This document shows, piece after piece, positions 62,011 to 64,000 of a stretch of DNA of 64,000 bases. The position numbers were made by a program, and so were the translations under genes. A model generated the notes under the pieces. That model saw nothing but the letters and a program-made list of their open reading frames with translations, did no database searches and had not been told where the DNA came from. Each line of letters opens with the position of its first letter. The stretch's first letter is position 1. This stretch comes from Terfezia claveryi (Eukaryota; Ascomycota; Pezizomycetes; Pezizales; Pezizaceae): the NCBI GenBank assembly GCA_015179025.1, contig WHUX01000132.1:62001-126000 (forward strand), read 5' to 3'.

Positions 62011-63371
62011 ATGGACCCTACACCACTCCCAACGATCGAGCCATTCATTCCCGCGGAACATGCTGTCCCCCAAGAGACCATCAATGATGGTCTGTTGTTT
62101 CTTCGTGAGACCTTAGCATCCATCAAACAAGATGGAGCTTACGGAACAATTATTTTATATGCAGCCAACCCAGCAGAAAAGCCAGTGCCAACAATAATGT
62201 TCGGGTTTCCAATCCCTCCCAGAAACCTTCCGGCAGTTCGACACCCCCCCTTACCAATTCTATTACTCCAAGATGGTGTTTCACCCTCGGGACTCACAAG
62301 CCTACGGCCATCATGGGTGAATGAAATTGTGATGCACAACAAGATCCAAATTAGCAATAACTCGCTGGGCTTGCAAAACAATGTTGAGGGGGGAGGAAGC
62401 TTTGGGGGCTGGTTGAAGGATGGGCCCGGGAGGATCTATGGTCTAACCTGCTACCACAACCTGCCTGGATTCAAACAGGGGGGCGAAATTGTGAGCCCCA
62501 GCACTCTCGAAGTGACAGCCAAACTCCAGGTGACTATTGACGGGACTACATATTCAGCACATCCAAGAAAGAGGCTCTCCCCATGCCTCACTAAGACAGT
62601 TGAATATTTGCTCGCACAGTACTCTCTTCGTGAGAATCCCAGTGGAGTACCACTTGCTGATGGAAGAGTCGTGACGCTGTCTGGGCCACCTCTCGGAAGG
62701 GTGATAGATGGAAGGCTACATAATAATGCGCTGTTCCTCGAACGTCACAACCTACGCCTCCCACCCTATGCAAAGTTTGCGGTCCTTCCGCAGGCAAAAT
62801 CACACCTAGATTTTGCGATTTTCCAAGTCTCTCCTGAACGGTGAGGTTGATATAAATTATGGGGAGAATTAGATATGCTAATACATGGTGAGTATCTAGG
62901 CACGGCGGAAACTGGGTGAGCCTGAGTGGAGTAGCCATAGATGGACCAGTAACAGCAGTAGGTGATTTTCGACCAGGCGACATTGTCACAAAAATCGGGC
63001 GAACTACCGCCAAAACTGACGGGAAAGTCAATGGTGTCGGGATCGTGATTTGGCATGGGGGTGAGGAGACAAGCGAGATTATGATCCTAGCCAGTGGGGG
63101 GGCTAGGGTGGGAGAACAATTTGCCGACCTAGGGGACAGTGGTTCAATGGTGTTCCGTAGCAATGCTGATGACGGGTACGAGGCACTGGGAATGGTTGTG
63201 GCAAAGAATATTTCCGTCTTTCCAGCCTGGGTTGCTGCAACTCCATATTGGGTGCTCATAGAAGAGGCGGGAAACCTTTTAGAGGAAGAATTATATCTTG
63301 GGGAGAGTGGGGATGGTGGGGATTGTGACATTGGAGAGGGCGATGGACCTGAAAACCAATCAACCCGGTAG
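62011..63371 (+). CDS. Trypsin-fold serine protease without signal peptide
   Basis: Exons 62011-62840 and 62900-63371 (59-nt intron, GTGAGG donor, TAG acceptor) give 433 residues. The catalytic triad of a chymotrypsin-fold protease is visible in order: His149 in LTCYHNL, Asp267 in HLDFAIFQV and Ser357 in LGDSGSMVF. A Gly-rich GGGSFGGW near residue 127 precedes the His, as in the first beta-barrel. The N-terminal 110 residues form a separate region with no recognised domain, and the last 25 are Gly/Asp/Glu-rich. There is no signal peptide, propeptide or membrane segment, so the enzyme is probably cytosolic, unlike secreted fungal trypsins. Trypsin-like domains are known as effector domains in fungal NLR-type immune proteins and in effector loci; this one stands alone. 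The next gene downstream looks like the start of a Crinkler-type protein. Confidence 0.85.
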
Positions 63372-63578
63372 ACCGCAATGGAGTGTGGATGTGTGGGTTG
63401 CGGGCGAAATTCCCAAAGATCATCGCAGTGACGTCCAACCTGGTTCATGTCGCCTCCCCTTATGCCCCTCTGATATATATTGATTACTTTTAAGTAGTCT
63501 GGTTGGCTAGCATTTAAGATGGAGGTGGGTCACGGAAAATTCAAAGCCTAAAGCGCGGGGAACATGTATAAGGTTTCT

Positions 63579-63614
63579 TAGTCTGGCGTTTGCAGCTAGA
63601 TGCAAACCAGGCTA
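63579..63614. repeat. Near-perfect hairpin containing the TAGTCTGG motif
   Basis: TAGTCTGGCGTTTGCA (63579-63594) and TGCAAACCAGGCTA (63601-63614) are imperfect inverted repeats around a 6-base loop. A TAGTCTGGTTGG copy lies at 63495-63506. Both are relatives of the motif that bounds the 42071-42137 unit. They fall in the 479 bp between the protease gene and the partial gene at the window end. Confidence 0.6.
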
Positions 63615-63628
63615 GCTAGATGTCTACT

Positions 63629-63668
63629 CTTCTTCTCCTTCTTCTTCTTCTTCTTCTTCTTCTTCTTC
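63629..63668. repeat. (CTT)n microsatellite
   Basis: About 12 CTT units with one interruption, in the presumed promoter of the gene starting at 63851. Confidence 0.9.
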
Positions 63669-63850
63669 ATGAGCATCGGATAGACAGAATGCTGAGATCC
63701 ATTCTGTTGAGATCCATTCTGAGTGCAGTTCTTTTTATCTTCTCCAGTTCCTAGTTCCATCTTACTGAGTCATCCCTTTTTCCTCTTTGCTTCCCCGCTT
63801 CCGTCTCCCATACCATCCCACCCTATCACAACCTATTTGCCAAATCAAAC

Positions 63851-64000
63851 ATGCAGACCCAGGCTTGGTTCCGAACCGCCAACCCAGAAAGTTCATGGAC
63901 TAAAGTGTCGTTAGTGGGGCTTGACGATGTAGACGACCTCAGGGAGGCGATGCAAAGAAAAATGCCTCATACGCTGGGAGGTTATGATCCTGCTCAACTC
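63851..64000 (+). CDS. N-terminus of a Crinkler-type (ubiquitin-like header) protein, cut by window end
   Basis: Fifty codons are visible and open to the last base. The start, AAACATGC, is the first ATG after a CT-rich leader. The sequence begins MQTQAWFRTANPESSWTKVS and continues with LDDVDDLREAMQRKMPHTL. This is the pattern (an aromatic first strand, then xVDDLxxAIxxKxP) of the ubiquitin-like header domain found at the N-terminus of Crinkler (CRN/RHS-type) effectors of oomycetes, fungi and other eukaryotes. No signal peptide is present, as in fungal Crinklers. The C-terminal effector domain lies outside the window, so the activity cannot be stated. A different ubiquitin-like fold protein is the main alternative. 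Confidence 0.55.
   Translation, partial: MQTQAWFRTANPESSWTKVSLVGLDDVDDLREAMQRKMPHTLGGYDPAQL

Overview
The window reads as nuclear DNA of a filamentous ascomycete (Pezizomycotina). The introns I could place are mostly short (about 50-120 nt), with GTAAGT-like donors, CTAAC-like branch points and YAG acceptors. The gene set also fits: a Zn(II)2Cys6 regulator, an AA11-type chitin LPMO, SEC63, an RBM39/Rsd1-type splicing factor and prefoldin subunit 4. Genus and species cannot be fixed from the sequence. I found no tRNA, rRNA or CRISPR array.

Layout. 0.5-1.8 kb: a minus-strand DDRGK1/UFBP1-like gene whose frame breaks at a GGGGGT repeat. 1.8-8.3 kb: gene-poor, rich in simple repeats. 8.3-8.9 kb: a two-exon orphan gene. 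9-18.8 kb: no convincing gene. 18.8-20.2 kb: a three-exon AA11 lytic polysaccharide monooxygenase. 20.2-26.6 kb: empty. 26.6-29.6 kb: a 920-residue protein of unknown function. 32.4-38.4 kb: the housekeeping core, with RBM39-like (minus) and SEC63 (plus) sharing a divergent promoter, and SEC63 converging on prefoldin 4 (minus). 38.4-47.7 kb: empty and probably decayed. 47.7-49.5 kb: a four-exon Zn2Cys6 regulator.

49.5-62 kb is a repeat nest. It holds an inverted pair of dispersed repeats (49.7-50.4 and 57.1-58.7 kb, the second interrupted by about 1 kb). A 1.8 kb near-palindromic element with TA flanks lies at 55.24-57.04 kb. A solo LTR has a perfect 5-bp target duplication (53.72-53.99 kb), and a related LTR lies at 61.20-61.45 kb. 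There is also a frameshifted Ty3/gypsy gag remnant, a broken gene and several minisatellites. The window ends with an intracellular trypsin-fold protease with an intact His-Asp-Ser triad (62.0-63.4 kb) and the first 50 codons of a gene that looks like the ubiquitin-like header of Crinkler-type effectors.

The core genes serve ER translocation (SEC63), cytosolic chaperoning (prefoldin) and splicing (RBM39-like); the DDRGK protein would be another ER-membrane component. The LPMO is secreted or wall-bound. The accessory right end is the likeliest place for unusual biology. All gene models were built by eye from splice signals and reading-frame continuity, with no database search.
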